A stretch of 32,528 nt of DNA, from contig JBFXEO010000008.1 of assembly GCA_050180015.1 (NCBI GenBank), positions 1-32,528 on the forward strand, given 5' to 3'. Within the stretch, counting starts at the first letter, position 1; the number at the start of each line of letters is the position of its first letter. A program made the translations under genes and the position numbers. Below are positions 23,474-32,528 of the stretch, piece by piece. The DNA comes from JBFXEO01 sp050180015 (GTDB lineage: Bacteria; Bacteroidota; Bacteroidia; Bacteroidales; Tenuifilaceae). Under the pieces are notes generated by a model that had not been told where the DNA came from, ran no database searches, and saw only the letters and a program-made list of their open reading frames with translations.

Positions 23474-24241
23474 ATGCTTAAAGCACTTATTGTTGACGAC
23501 GAAATAGCATCGGTAAGAACGCTTGAACTACTCTTGAGCCAGTTTGCCAAGGATGTAGAGGTGGTTGACGTGGCTCGGTCATCGTCAGAGGCATTAGGTA
23601 AGGTCGATCTTATTAAACCAGACCTAATTTTTCTCGATATTGAAATGCCCGGGGGCAACGGTTTCGATTTTCTGGAGCATTGCTCTTACCGTGATTTTGA
23701 GGTTATTTTCATCACCGCATTCAACAATTATGCAGTAAGGGCATTCAAGTATAGCGCTGTTGATTACCTGTTAAAACCAATAGAGGTTGAGGAGCTGGAA
23801 GATGCGATAACAAAGGTTTCGCGAAGACGTTACTCCAACTTCGATGGCAGAAAGCGATACTACGCGCTCTTCGAGAACCTAAAGGAAATATTGCCCTCTA
23901 AGCTTGTAGTGTCCATCAATAATCACTCAGAGTACATCGAACTTAAGAATGTTCTCTACTTTGAGAATTCCGCTACAGGGGCCTCTGCTATTAAGAGCAA
24001 TGGCGAACTTATTGAAATTGGTAACAGGTTGAAAGACTTAGAGGATATTCTGGACAGCAAAAATTTTATCAGAATAAACGCAAATCAGCTGGTAAACCTT
24101 GAGCGGGTAAAGCGGATAGATAAAAATAGGGTCGATAATTTGGACATGGGCCAGGAAGCCAGCTTAACCGTTTCACCGGAATATATGCAGGGTCTGATAG
24201 ATCAGCTCGAATCTCACGTCAACCAAAAGAAGCTGCTGTGA
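23474..24241 (+). CDS. LytTR-family response regulator
   Basis: The 255-residue product has an N-terminal CheY-like receiver with acidic pocket D8/D9, phospho-acceptor D55 (FLDIEMPG), the conserved Thr in IFITAF and Lys in YLLKPI. A C-terminal LytTR DNA-binding domain (about 150-245) starts at KLVVSINNHSEYIELKNVLYFENS and includes FIRINANQLVNLERV. It is the natural partner of the sensor kinase immediately upstream and probably activates genes through LytTR direct-repeat sites. The targets are unknown. A perfect promoter box 17 bp from its start suggests separate expression. Its TGA overlaps the ruvX start (TGATG). Confidence 0.93.
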   Translation: MLKALIVDDEIASVRTLELLLSQFAKDVEVVDVARSSSEALGKVDLIKPDLIFLDIEMPGGNGFDFLEHCSYRDFEVIFITAFNNYAVRAFKYSAVDYLLKPIEVEELEDAITKVSRRRYSNFDGRKRYYALFENLKEILPSKLVVSINNHSEYIELKNVLYFENSATGASAIKSNGELIEIGNRLKDLEDILDSKNFIRINANQLVNLERVKRIDKNRVDNLDMGQEASLTVSPEYMQGLIDQLESHVNQKKLL

Positions 24242-24663
24242 TGGGACGAATCCTGGCACTTGACATCGGACAGAAAAGGACGGGCGTTGCCGTTACCGAT
24301 CCGCTGAAAATAGTGGCTAACGGTTTGTCCACAATTCCCTCGCACACTATTGTAGATTATATTTCAACTTACCTGAGCAGGGAAAGTGTAGAGTTGCTGG
24401 TTGTTGGGTATCCGGTTCAATTGAACAATACCCCTTCCGATGCTGTTAAGTACATTAACCCCATTCTAAGGAAAATCAAGAAAGCGTTCCCTCAGCTTCC
24501 TGTAAGGCTGGTTGACGAGCGTTTTACATCGAAGCTGGCAATGCAGGCAATGATTGATGGGGGCATGAAAAAAAAGGACAGGAGGGACAAGGGCAGGGTT
24601 GACACGATTAGCGCAACCATAATCCTTCAGTCGTATATGGAGAGTTTAAACTATCAACATTAA
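24241..24663 (+). CDS. ruvX: Putative pre-16S rRNA nuclease / Holliday-junction resolvase-like YqgF
   Basis: The 140-residue RNase H-fold protein has ILALDIGQKRTGVAVTDP (catalytic D8), a middle strand LLVVGYPVQLNN, VRLVDERFTSKLA (acidic residue and conserved loop) and DTISATIILQSY (late Asp). Family members process the 5' end of 16S rRNA and were first proposed as Holliday-junction resolvases. The ATG at 24241 overlaps the response-regulator stop (TGATG). A GTG three bases earlier is an alternative start. It is followed 4 bp later by def, a gene pair that suits a translation-maturation operon. Confidence 0.9.
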   Translation: MGRILALDIGQKRTGVAVTDPLKIVANGLSTIPSHTIVDYISTYLSRESVELLVVGYPVQLNNTPSDAVKYINPILRKIKKAFPQLPVRLVDERFTSKLAMQAMIDGGMKKKDRRDKGRVDTISATIILQSYMESLNYQH

Positions 24664-24667
24664 ACAG

Positions 24668-25225
24668 ATGATTTACCCGGTTTATATTTACGGTTCACCC
24701 GTGTTACGGAAGGTTGCGCAGGATATTACTCCAGACTATCCAAACCTTAAGCAATTTGTGGCAGATATGTTCGATACCATGTACCAGTCCGATGGAATTG
24801 GATTGGCGGCACCGCAGGTCGGACTCTCGATTCGCGTTTTTGTAATTGATGGATCCCCGTTGGCCGAGGACGATCCCAAGCTGAAAGGGTTTAAAAGGGC
24901 TTTCATCAATGCTCATATCGTTGACCGGTTCGATGAAATGGTATTCTACAGCGAAGGCTGCCTTAGCATTCCCGGGATTCACGAGGAAGTTGAGCGCGAA
25001 AGCAAGGTTAGGATCCAGTATGTCGATGAGGATTTTCAACCCCACGACGAGGTTTTTGAGGGAACAGTGGCCCGTATCATCCAGCATGAATATGACCATT
25101 TGGATGGGATCCTTTTTACCGACAGGTTATCGGCAATACGCAGGCAGCTGCTCAGGTCTAAGCTGAATGCTATTAGTAAGGGGAAATTCAGCGCCGATTA
25201 CAAGTATAGGATTGCAAAGGCATAG
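24668..25225 (+). CDS. def: Peptide deformylase
   Basis: The 185-residue metalloenzyme removes the formyl group from the initiator methionine of new proteins. All three signature motifs are present: GIGLAAPQVG (43-52, with Q50), EGCLS (96-100, metal ligand C98) and the HEYDH block (140-144, ligands H140 and H144, catalytic E141). The N-terminal IYGSPVLRK is also typical. The start is the ATG at 24668, 4 bp after ruvX. Downstream 96 bp separate it from comEC. Confidence 0.97.
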   Translation: MIYPVYIYGSPVLRKVAQDITPDYPNLKQFVADMFDTMYQSDGIGLAAPQVGLSIRVFVIDGSPLAEDDPKLKGFKRAFINAHIVDRFDEMVFYSEGCLSIPGIHEEVERESKVRIQYVDEDFQPHDEVFEGTVARIIQHEYDHLDGILFTDRLSAIRRQLLRSKLNAISKGKFSADYKYRIAKA

Positions 25226-25321
25226 CGCAATTAATTAAAAAGTAAGAGTTAAAAAAGTAAGATACCATAAGCTGGGAATCCTGAAAATTTGTAACTTCAT
25301 GTAGGACTAAAGTTACAAAGT

Positions 25322-27430
25322 TTGAGTTTACCTTCGAGTATCCATGAGGTTCCATTCTTGCGCCTGTTGATTCCTTTTGCTACAGGAATCATACTTCAGG
25401 TATATTTTCATATTCTTTCGCCTTGTATAGCAATCGTTACCCTGCCCGTTGTTTCGTTTTTACTGTTGCCGGTTATCCATGTACTATCGCGGGAATGGGA
25501 GTATCGGTGGATGTTTGGCCTGGCGTTAAATTTATTCTTGGCACTATGCGGCATGGTGCTTACCGTGGATATATCGCATAGCACCCCTTTGGACGATCGG
25601 AGGGAGTATCGGGCAATCGTTCGCTTGGTGGACGAACCTCGGCCCCGGGTTCGATCTGTCAGGGTTAAATGTCAACTTGAGAATATTCTCGTTAACCAGC
25701 AATTTCAACCCTCACATGAGAACCTACTCCTTTACTTTAGCATTTCCGACACGCTGGCTTCCACGCTAAAATATGGCGATAGGCTGGCGTTAACATTGCA
25801 CCCGAATGAATTTGGTAGGCCTGCAAACCCGTATCAGTTTGATGTTGGGCGTTACATGATGCAGGAACGCATTAAATATTCTTCGTTTGTAAGACCCGGT
25901 AATTGGCTGTTAATGGATAACGATGCCAATACGGTCGTTGCTTTTTCGTTAAGATTGAGGGGGTACTTTCTGGAGCAGTTTAAACGGTACAATATCGGCG
26001 ATCAGCAGCTGGCTGTGCTTTCGGCGTTAGTGCTTGGCTATAAGGATTTACTTGACGATGAGTTGCGGAAAGTTTACTCATCAGTTGGGGCCATGCATAT
26101 TCTGGCTGTATCGGGGCTGCATGTTGGAATTCTCTTTTTCATACTGGCGGCCCTATTGAACTTATTACCATCGGCCCGTGTTTTCAAATTCTTAAAGCTG
26201 ATAATTTCTTTGATTTTCCTGTGGTTCTTTGCTTTGCTAACAGGGCTTTCGCCATCAGTTTGCCGGTCGGCGTTAATGTTTTCGCTGGTGGCCGTTGGTC
26301 AGAGTTTTGGTGTACGGTCAAATATTTTCAACTCAATTGCAGCCGCGGCTTTCGTCCTGCTGGTTATTAATCCCTACAATCTGCTTAACCTGGGTTTTCA
26401 GCTATCATTTGCAGCGGTACTCTCAATAGTGGTATTTTACCCGTTTATTCATCGGTTGCTGTACTGCAAAAATAGAGTTGCCGAGTATATCTGGTCGTTG
26501 ATTGCCGTATCCATTGCGGCACAGCTGGGGACTTTTCCGTTAACCGCCGCCTACTTTTGCCAGTTTCCAAACTACTTTATACTCACCAATACGCTAGCAA
26601 TACCGCTGGCAACCGTAATTTTGTACGGTGCGGTTATTCTGCTGGCCGTATCCCCATTCCCTGTTGTTGCCGTTTGGGTGGGTAAACTGCTGAATGGTTT
26701 GTTACTACTACTTAATGCCGGACTAAAATGGATTGAAGGGTTACCAGCATCTTCAACCTTGGGCATTCACCTGTCGCCGGTACAGCTTGTTTTAATGGTA
26801 TTGTCGATTGTTTTTCTTGCACTATTTCTCATCAAACGTCGGATGGTTCACCTACAGGCTACCATGCTTTTTATTGCGGTAACGTTACTGCTAAACATCC
26901 AGAAAAATATCGATATTTCAAAAGATGAACTTGTAGTTTTTGATGTTCCCCAAAAATCAATCCTTTGCGTAAGAAAGGCGGGTGTAGCAAATTTTATTTA
27001 TAGCGATACCCTGTACATGGACCCGGTCAAAGCAAACGGGTTCTACCTTAATGGATATGTTAACCACGAGGTAAGCGGCGGCAGGTACAACACGGCTAAC
27101 CTTGACATGGGCCATTCCTGCTTGCCGGGTGTAGTCGCTATACGAAGCTATGGTTTGGCAATATTGGGATGCGGTAATATAACGGTAGCATTCCCCTGTA
27201 ACGATTCTGTACGGTTTATCCGGTCAGGTAAAGCTATCGATGTCGATTTGCTGATGGCAAACAATCACTTCTCCGATAACCTGTTGCAGTGTATTCACCC
27301 TAGGGTAATTGTGATAGACAGCTCTGTCCCTAAATGGAAACTCAATAGGTTGCAGCTCTCCTTGGTTAATCAAACGGCTAAAATCCACAGCATTAGCAAC
27401 GATGGAGTGTTTAGGATTAAAATTTATTGA
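25322..27430 (+). CDS. comEC: ComEC/Rec2-family membrane protein
   Basis: The 702-residue integral membrane protein resembles the DNA-uptake channel ComEC. It has N-terminal hydrophobic helices, a soluble segment (about 90-215, DUF4131-like) and the Competence domain (about 230-500) with SVGAMHILAVSGLHVGILFF, TGLSPSVCRSALMF and multiple membrane helices. The C-terminal 200 residues are soluble but lack the HxHxDH metal motif of the metallo-beta-lactamase domain found in many ComEC proteins, a known shortened type in Bacteroidota. The start appears to be TTG at 25322: an in-frame TAA lies 30 bp upstream and the next ATG is far inside. Whether the strain is transformable cannot be told from this gene. 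Confidence 0.88.
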   Translation: MSLPSSIHEVPFLRLLIPFATGIILQVYFHILSPCIAIVTLPVVSFLLLPVIHVLSREWEYRWMFGLALNLFLALCGMVLTVDISHSTPLDDRREYRAIVRLVDEPRPRVRSVRVKCQLENILVNQQFQPSHENLLLYFSISDTLASTLKYGDRLALTLHPNEFGRPANPYQFDVGRYMMQERIKYSSFVRPGNWLLMDNDANTVVAFSLRLRGYFLEQFKRYNIGDQQLAVLSALVLGYKDLLDDELRKVYSSVGAMHILAVSGLHVGILFFILAALLNLLPSARVFKFLKLIISLIFLWFFALLTGLSPSVCRSALMFSLVAVGQSFGVRSNIFNSIAAAAFVLLVINPYNLLNLGFQLSFAAVLSIVVFYPFIHRLLYCKNRVAEYIWSLIAVSIAAQLGTFPLTAAYFCQFPNYFILTNTLAIPLATVILYGAVILLAVSPFPVVAVWVGKLLNGLLLLLNAGLKWIEGLPASSTLGIHLSPVQLVLMVLSIVFLALFLIKRRMVHLQATMLFIAVTLLLNIQKNIDISKDELVVFDVPQKSILCVRKAGVANFIYSDTLYMDPVKANGFYLNGYVNHEVSGGRYNTANLDMGHSCLPGVVAIRSYGLAILGCGNITVAFPCNDSVRFIRSGKAIDVDLLMANNHFSDNLLQCIHPRVIVIDSSVPKWKLNRLQLSLVNQTAKIHSISNDGVFRIKIY

Positions 27431-27512
27431 TCCGATGGGAATAATCTCCCCAATTTGATGTTAATTTGCAGATTATTTTGCGCAAAAAAGCAATAGTTAA
27501 CGAGGTTTAGTA

Positions 27513-28853
27513 ATGAATATAATAATTGTTGGGGCAGGAGAGGTGGGAACACACCTTGCCACCATGCTGGCAAAAGAGTATCACGATGTTGTTGTAATTG
27601 ATCCTGATGCTGAAATGCTTAGCCAGCTGGCTTCAACAACCGACGTTGTAACCTATAAGGGATCTGCAACCTCAATCAACGTTTTAAAGGAAGCCAACAT
27701 TAAAAAAGCCGATTTATTTATTGCCGTGGCCCATTCGGAGGAGACCAATATTGTATCGGCAACGCTGGCCAAGCGGCTGGGGGCCAAAAAGGTAATTGCC
27801 AGAATAGACAAGAATGAGTACCTTCAACCCAACAACAAGGAAATATTCCTGAACCTCGGCATCGATTCATTGATTTACCCCGAACGCCTTGCGGCACGCG
27901 AGGTAATTACCCTTTTGGGGCAAACCAGCTCCACCGAATTTGTCGATTTTTCGGGGGGAAAGCTATCCCTGATAGTGTTTAGGCTTGAGGAGGACTCCCC
28001 GGTTATTGACAACACTCTGCTACAGGCTATCAAGAATGTTCAAAATTTGGACTATAGAGCTGTGGCCATTTCCCGTGAGGGGGAAACCATTATTCCCCGT
28101 GGAAACGACCAGTTTAAGTATAACGATTTGGTTTTTGTTATTGCAAACCAAACGGGTATCAGGGATATGATGGAGCATTCCGGGAAAAAGAATATCGATG
28201 TCAATAACCTGATGATCCTTGGGGGAAGCCGTATTGCCATACAAATAGCCACGGAGCTTGAGAAGTCCATGAATGTTAAGCTGATTGAGGTTGACAGGGA
28301 AAAAAGCCAACACCTGGCAGACCATTTCAAAAATGCACTGGTTATAAACGGCGACGGACGTAACACTGATTTGTTGATTGAAGAGGGGCTTCCCTACATG
28401 GATGCGTTTGTTGCAGTAACCGGGAATTCGGAAACCAATATCCTTTCCTGCATTGTTGCCAAACGGATGGGCGTAAAGAAAACAATTGCCGAGATAGAGA
28501 ATATTAACTATATCCGCCTGGCCGAGAGCATTGGGGTTGATACGGTTATCAATAAAAAGCTGATAACTGCCAGTAGAATTTTCAGATATACCATGAGTAC
28601 CGATGTTTCAACCATCAAATGTCTTACTGGTTCCGATGCTGAGGTGCTTGAGTTTATAGTAAAACCGGGGGCTCCAATTACCAAGGGTAAGTTGAAGGAG
28701 GTCTCGCTCCCCAAGGATGCCATCATTGGCGGTGTAGTCCGTGGCGATGCAGCCTTTATTGCCAAGGGCGATAGCGAAATTAAGCCTTACGACAGGGTTG
28801 TTGTTTTTGCACTGCCTTCGGCAATAAACAAGGTGGGAAAGTTCTTCAACTAG
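27513..28853 (+). CDS. trkA: Trk potassium-uptake regulator TrkA
   Basis: The 446-residue product has two tandem RCK (TrkA_N and TrkA_C) modules. The first Rossmann loop is IIIVGAGEVGTHLA (residues 3-16) with an acidic end of strand 2 (VVVIDPD), and the second is MILGGSRIAIQIA (about 233-245) with LIEVDRE. The two TrkA_C parts are about 135-215 and 365-446. It binds NAD(H) or ATP on the cytoplasmic side and gates a TrkH-type potassium channel. No trkH is in this window, so the partner should be elsewhere. It lies 82 bp after comEC with only imperfect promoter boxes between. Confidence 0.95.
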   Translation: MNIIIVGAGEVGTHLATMLAKEYHDVVVIDPDAEMLSQLASTTDVVTYKGSATSINVLKEANIKKADLFIAVAHSEETNIVSATLAKRLGAKKVIARIDKNEYLQPNNKEIFLNLGIDSLIYPERLAAREVITLLGQTSSTEFVDFSGGKLSLIVFRLEEDSPVIDNTLLQAIKNVQNLDYRAVAISREGETIIPRGNDQFKYNDLVFVIANQTGIRDMMEHSGKKNIDVNNLMILGGSRIAIQIATELEKSMNVKLIEVDREKSQHLADHFKNALVINGDGRNTDLLIEEGLPYMDAFVAVTGNSETNILSCIVAKRMGVKKTIAEIENINYIRLAESIGVDTVINKKLITASRIFRYTMSTDVSTIKCLTGSDAEVLEFIVKPGAPITKGKLKEVSLPKDAIIGGVVRGDAAFIAKGDSEIKPYDRVVVFALPSAINKVGKFFN

Positions 28854-29027
28854 AGTAACCTTCAACTAAGTTGACCTGCTTTTTTATATGGCATCCCAAC
28901 CAGGGGGGCTACACCCTACCTGTCATATTAAATAAAAATCATCCAATAACCTATTTCTAAAAAGTTGGTCACTGGATAATCTACTAAAGACAGCCATGGG
29001 CTGCCTTGCAATATGCTACCGGATAAG

Positions 29028-29162
29028 TTAGGCTTTATTGAGCAGGCCCGCTTGGTTAACCTGGCTGTAGGCTGGACAAGTTTTTTTTGAGCAGGAACTA
29101 AAGGTTACTGTAGCAATAATCATGAGCAAAAGAATCTTTACAGCTAAACTTTTACTTTTCAT
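29028..29162 (-). CDS. Small Bacteroidota lipoprotein
   Basis: The 44-residue product starts MKSKSLAVKILLLMIIATVTF and has a lipobox-like SSC at about residues 21-24, so it should be lipidated and exported. The mature part (CSKKTCPAYSQVNQAGLLNKA) has a short CPAYS motif that I associate with tiny lipoproteins common in Bacteroidota, of unknown function. A longer frame begins at 29219, but the signal peptide starts at the ATG 29162. A near-consensus -7-like box (TAAATTTA, about 29174-29181) lies upstream. It is separate from trkA, which converges with it. Confidence 0.6.
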   Translation of the reverse strand: MKSKSLAVKILLLMIIATVTFSSCSKKTCPAYSQVNQAGLLNKA

Positions 29163-29567
29163 AATGGTATGGTTAAATTTATTAGTATGTACACATTTTT
29201 TACTTGTATAACTGGGCATGGTATGCTATTCCGGCACGGACTCATTACCCCAACAATCAATGCCGACAGTATAAAAGTAAGAGCAATTCCTTTCTTAGCA
29301 TAAAGAAATCAAAAACATTTTTATTCTTTGATACTGCAATAAAGAAAGAATATGCAAGTTAGTAAAATTTATTTGATGAAGGTTAAGGAAACATTGATTT
29401 GTGTCAATTTTTTTAGGCCAAAACCCTCTTTTTCTTTAAATGCTGGCAGTATAAATTTGGTAAAATTAGTAATGATTTTAGGCATTGGGAGCGTAGTGTG
29501 TTAATACGCCAGGGGAGGTTGCATCCGTTAACCTTTATTCCTTCCTGTTGTAAGTACCATAAAAAAT
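29163..29567. other. 405-bp AT-rich intergenic stretch
   Basis: Holds the putative promoter of the small lipoprotein and the downstream side of the secreted-protein gene. A 50-codon plus-strand frame at 29352-29504 has no signal peptide, motif or promoter and is treated as chance. Confidence 0.5.
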
Positions 29568-29595
29568 AGAAACCCCCGATATGCCGGGGGTTTCT
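29568..29595 (-). terminator. Rho-independent terminator of the secreted-protein gene
   Basis: An 11-bp stem AGAAACCCCCG (29568-29578) with its complement (29585-29595), a short loop and, on the minus strand, a following TATTTTTTATGG run. It lies 20 bp after the stop of the large secreted protein. Confidence 0.85.
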
Positions 29596-29615
29596 AAATG
29601 TTCAGGTTAAAAGTT

Positions 29616-32528
29616 CTACTCTTTTATCAACTTGCGCAGCGTTGATTCACCCTTGTTATTTGTAAACTTAACCAGGTAAATGCCCCGTACAAGGTTAGAT
29701 GTATTTACAGCGTTAGTACCCGATGTTTGAACATCCATTACAACCTGGCCAATGATGGAGGTTATGGTTATGCGGGTAACATCCGATCCTTCGAACCTGA
29801 TTTCATTGCTGAATGGGTTCGGGAATACCTTGAAGTTAGCAAAAGTATTTACTGGAGCGGCATCAACGATTTCAATATCGTTAGCGTTACGTGGGTATAA
29901 TTCAAAGATACTGCCTGTATTATACCACGTCATTACCCCGGTGATATTGTAGTGGGTACCAATGGTAAGGGTTAACTCAGCATACAATGATTTGAAAACA
30001 GTTAAATCGCCCGATCCATCATTAACCACAAATGACCCACTGCCGCCACTTGCGCAGTTTGCGTTGGTTACCTTAACCAGTACACTCTCGTAAGCTTCGG
30101 TGCAGGCACCCAGCGTTGTAACACTAGTTGCAGCTGGCAAGGTGTTGCCTGAGCTATTTATGGTGCTGGCAGTTATAGTGGTCATTTCGGTTAGCCCGTT
30201 GTACTCTGCAATTGTACCGCTTAGGGTTACATTATCCCCCTGAGCAACAGCTGGTGTGGAAGAGTAAACGTACAGCCCATTCCATTCTCCGGTACCATCC
30301 TGTAGGTAGAATCCCTGCTGTGTTCCACTGGTGCCTAACTTTATGGCAGTAACAATACCCGATGTGGTAACAGTTTGATCTTTATAGGGGCTATCGCCAG
30401 CGGTTGTGTACTGAATGTCGTGAATGGTAACCATTGATACTTGCTGTTCAGTAACGGTTACTGTCCATACCTTGGTTGAAGCATCCTGTGCGGTTACCGT
30501 ATATTCAACAGGGTTGCTGAAATCCCCGGCAACACCCGAAGCAGGGTCAATGCTTGCGCCCAGAGATACGGTAATAGCTGGTGTAAGGTTGGTTAAAGCT
30601 GTTCCGTGAGGCATTACAACCGATACGGTTGCTGCATTTGCGTCAATATCTGCTGAAAGTTGATTAGGAATACTAAACGATAGTATATCCTTTTCGCTGC
30701 TTTGAGTAGCAGAAACAGAAACAGTAACAGTCCAATCTTTTATAGTTCCATCTTCGGCGGTAACCGTATAAACCACAGGATTTGTAAAATCTTGGGTTAC
30801 CCCTGTATTGGGTGAAACTGAGGCCCCTTCCGAAACGGTGATGGTTGGAGTCAGGCTGGTTGCATCGGTTCCGTATAGCACCTCGATATTCACGGTGGAG
30901 GCCGCTGAGTTTATTTCAGCATTACCTGTTTGCTCGGCCAGAACAAACGCGAGAATTTGTGCTTCGGATGATAAACCAACGGTATGTGATCCAAGGTTGT
31001 CGGTATAATCGACATCTTTTACCTTCCATTCCGAGTTGTCAGTCGTGGTGCCCGCTGAGGCATCCCAATCCGTATTACCCGTATAAATGGAAGATTTACG
31101 GATTAGAGTATGATTTGAGGTGGCATCGGCAATACCCGCTACAGCCCATCCCGTTCCCGGATCTACCTGGTCATAGCGTCCGATGATGTCGATAATTGTT
31201 GTATCGTTCCCGTTAACTTTGCATAGTGCCCTAACATCGTCGCCGTTGAAAACAGCAACATAGCTGGTACCACCCGAGTATGGATTTACAACGGCGGTGT
31301 CGGCCACTGTAAGTATTGAAGAGTTAGCCTCGGCATGTGCAATTACATATACATCGCCATCTGCCAATGTTCTGGCAGGGAAATCAAAATGCGATGTCCA
31401 TGTACCGCCATTGGCGTTGATACGAATTACGTAATTTGACAGGTCAACAGCTGCGCCTGTACCATTGTATATTTCCAGTGCCTTGTTGTTGCTACTTCCT
31501 TCAATATACTCGCTGAAGAATAAGCTGCCTTGAACGAAGGCCTTAGTGGTAAAGGCCCACTCGTTTGCCGCAATTGCTGCGGTACCGTTGTCAGAATGAT
31601 CCTTAAACATTCCGGCATCTACGGTAACGTAGTAGGTGGTTTCATTGCTTAGTCCGCTTACCGGGCATGTTACAACATCGTCCATTATGGTAACATCGGC
31701 GGCTGCAAAACTTGCAACCTCGGTGTTGTCATCGGCTTTGAATACTTTCAGGTTTCCGGTTCCCATATTCACATCCTCATCGAATGTGATGGAGAGCGTG
31801 AACGCTGTTGCAATTCCTGTTGCACTTACGCCGGGATACCTGCCGGTAATGGCCGGAACGGCGTTGTCTATTACAGTTACGCTACCAGCACTTTGCCCGT
31901 AAAAATTTGCATCGCTGGCATCGGTTACCCTGATGTAAACCACGCCGGCATCGCCGTTCAGTATGGTGTAATCGAAGGTACCCAGGGTTGCATTTACCGG
32001 GGTTTCGTTCATCGGGTAAAGTTCATCGTCAACTGCATTGTAGGCCCAAATATTAACGTTGGTAATATTTGCAGAGGTCCATGTTATGTGTGCTACATCA
32101 CCAGTATGGTAAGTTTCACCACCAACAGGGGCCGTTACCGATAAGGTGCGGTTTTCGCCTACCAGGGTAACCTTGTAGTATCCTAAGGTTCCATCTTCAG
32201 CGGTAACTTTGGCCACAATAATATCACCATCCGCCAGTGTCAGTGTTGAGTAGTCAGCCGGATCTACGAGGCCTCCGTTTTTGAAAATGCTTACAGTTGC
32301 CTTGGTGTCGGTGGCTGTGGCCGATACGCCAACAAAACCACTGAAATCCGCTACGTAAAGGGTTGCTCCATCCTCAGTGTCCGGGTCTGTAACTAAAATA
32401 CCGCCAAGTCCCATAACATTTTCTCCGCCAAAGGTAAATGCAGATAAGGTGGAATAGTTGCTAATCTGGTAAACTTCGTAGGATGAAAGTGGTAGATGTT
32501 GGTTTATTCTGCCAGAGTTATACAATTT
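29616..32528 (-). CDS. Secreted multidomain protein with lamin-tail domain and type IX sorting signal (partial)
   Basis: The reading frame is open to the right edge, so this is the C-terminal 970 residues of a longer protein. From the N-terminal side it contains a Kre9/Ig-like segment (TAPVGGETYHTGDVAHITW), an SbsA-type Ig-like domain (about 224-327, YPGVSATGIATAFTLSITF), a lamin-tail domain (about 333-520, LFFSEYIEGSSNNKALEIYN) and two tandem DUF5018-like repeats (about 522-605 and 612-694). Next is an OB-fold/YhcR-like domain (about 700-890), then a Por-secretion C-terminal sorting domain (FANFKVFPNPFSNEIRF to KLIKE). The protein is exported by the type IX system. No enzyme domain is visible in this part; related architectures often carry extracellular nuclease domains upstream. 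Confidence 0.85.
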   Translation of the reverse strand, partial: KLYNSGRINQHLPLSSYEVYQISNYSTLSAFTFGGENVMGLGGILVTDPDTEDGATLYVADFSGFVGVSATATDTKATVSIFKNGGLVDPADYSTLTLADGDIIVAKVTAEDGTLGYYKVTLVGENRTLSVTAPVGGETYHTGDVAHITWTSANITNVNIWAYNAVDDELYPMNETPVNATLGTFDYTILNGDAGVVYIRVTDASDANFYGQSAGSVTVIDNAVPAITGRYPGVSATGIATAFTLSITFDEDVNMGTGNLKVFKADDNTEVASFAAADVTIMDDVVTCPVSGLSNETTYYVTVDAGMFKDHSDNGTAAIAANEWAFTTKAFVQGSLFFSEYIEGSSNNKALEIYNGTGAAVDLSNYVIRINANGGTWTSHFDFPARTLADGDVYVIAHAEANSSILTVADTAVVNPYSGGTSYVAVFNGDDVRALCKVNGNDTTIIDIIGRYDQVDPGTGWAVAGIADATSNHTLIRKSSIYTGNTDWDASAGTTTDNSEWKVKDVDYTDNLGSHTVGLSSEAQILAFVLAEQTGNAEINSAASTVNIEVLYGTDATSLTPTITVSEGASVSPNTGVTQDFTNPVVYTVTAEDGTIKDWTVTVSVSATQSSEKDILSFSIPNQLSADIDANAATVSVVMPHGTALTNLTPAITVSLGASIDPASGVAGDFSNPVEYTVTAQDASTKVWTVTVTEQQVSMVTIHDIQYTTAGDSPYKDQTVTTSGIVTAIKLGTSGTQQGFYLQDGTGEWNGLYVYSSTPAVAQGDNVTLSGTIAEYNGLTEMTTITASTINSSGNTLPAATSVTTLGACTEAYESVLVKVTNANCASGGSGSFVVNDGSGDLTVFKSLYAELTLTIGTHYNITGVMTWYNTGSIFELYPRNANDIEIVDAAPVNTFANFKVFPNPFSNEIRFEGSDVTRITITSIIGQVVMDVQTSGTNAVNTSNLVRGIYLVKFTNNKGESTLRKLIKE

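Noticed and set aside
28865..28890. Short hairpin TCAAC/GTTGA followed by T-run after trkA
   Set aside because: Only a 5-bp stem with a 3-nt loop and separated from the T-run; too weak for a terminator call.
29352..29504. 50-codon plus-strand frame
   Set aside because: No signal, motif or promoter; consistent with chance in AT-rich sequence.
1..32528. CRISPR array, tRNA or rRNA genes, phage genes
   Set aside because: No regularly spaced repeat array, no cloverleaf apart from the tmRNA, and no structural phage proteins were seen.

Overview
The window comes from a member of the Bacteroidota, most likely an anaerobic Bacteroidales/Marinilabiliales-type bacterium. The evidence is a short primary sigma factor lacking region 1.1, a Rho with a long charged linker, TAnnTTTG -7 promoter boxes ahead of many genes, a secreted protein with a type IX secretion (Por) C-terminal sorting domain, a LytS/LytTR pair with a beta-propeller sensor, and a single-chain pyruvate:ferredoxin oxidoreductase.

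Layout. Positions 1-4100 are accessory. An AT-rich Crp/Fnr-family regulator is followed by a three-gene hipB-hipS-hipT-like split HipA-kinase toxin-antitoxin operon (minus strand), with three identical-architecture operators spaced exactly 40 bp apart, then an IS3-family element whose orfB is broken twice. Positions 4138-8751 hold core information genes: tmRNA (ssrA) and rho on the minus strand, then rpoD and rpe on the plus strand. Positions 9024-15133 supply chorismate: a TrpG/PabA glutamine amidotransferase (minus), a decayed IS transposase fragment, then aroB-aroD-aroE-aroA-aroC (plus), with aroA starting inside aroE. Next come an alanine/saccharopine dehydrogenase-like protein (minus) and a large PFOR (plus, with its own promoter and terminator). 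From 20414 a sensor histidine kinase and LytTR response regulator are followed closely by ruvX, def, comEC and trkA. The window ends with a small lipoprotein and the C-terminal part of a large secreted multidomain protein (minus), which runs off the right edge.

How the parts work together. The aro genes cover five shikimate-pathway steps to chorismate (AroB, AroD, AroE, AroA, AroC); shikimate kinase and DAHP synthase are not here, and the adjacent amidotransferase uses chorismate. The hip genes look like a self-contained toxin-antitoxin unit: HipB would bind the operators, HipT would be the kinase toxin, and HipS the separated N-terminal subdomain acting as partner or antitoxin. The best candidate for a less-described system is this Bacteroidota hipBST variant, with a Thr-Val-Thr phospho-loop, a Cys/His N-terminal knuckle on the kinase and the 40-bp phased operator array. 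The rest is mostly conserved housekeeping sequence. All calls are from reading the sequence; no database search was possible.
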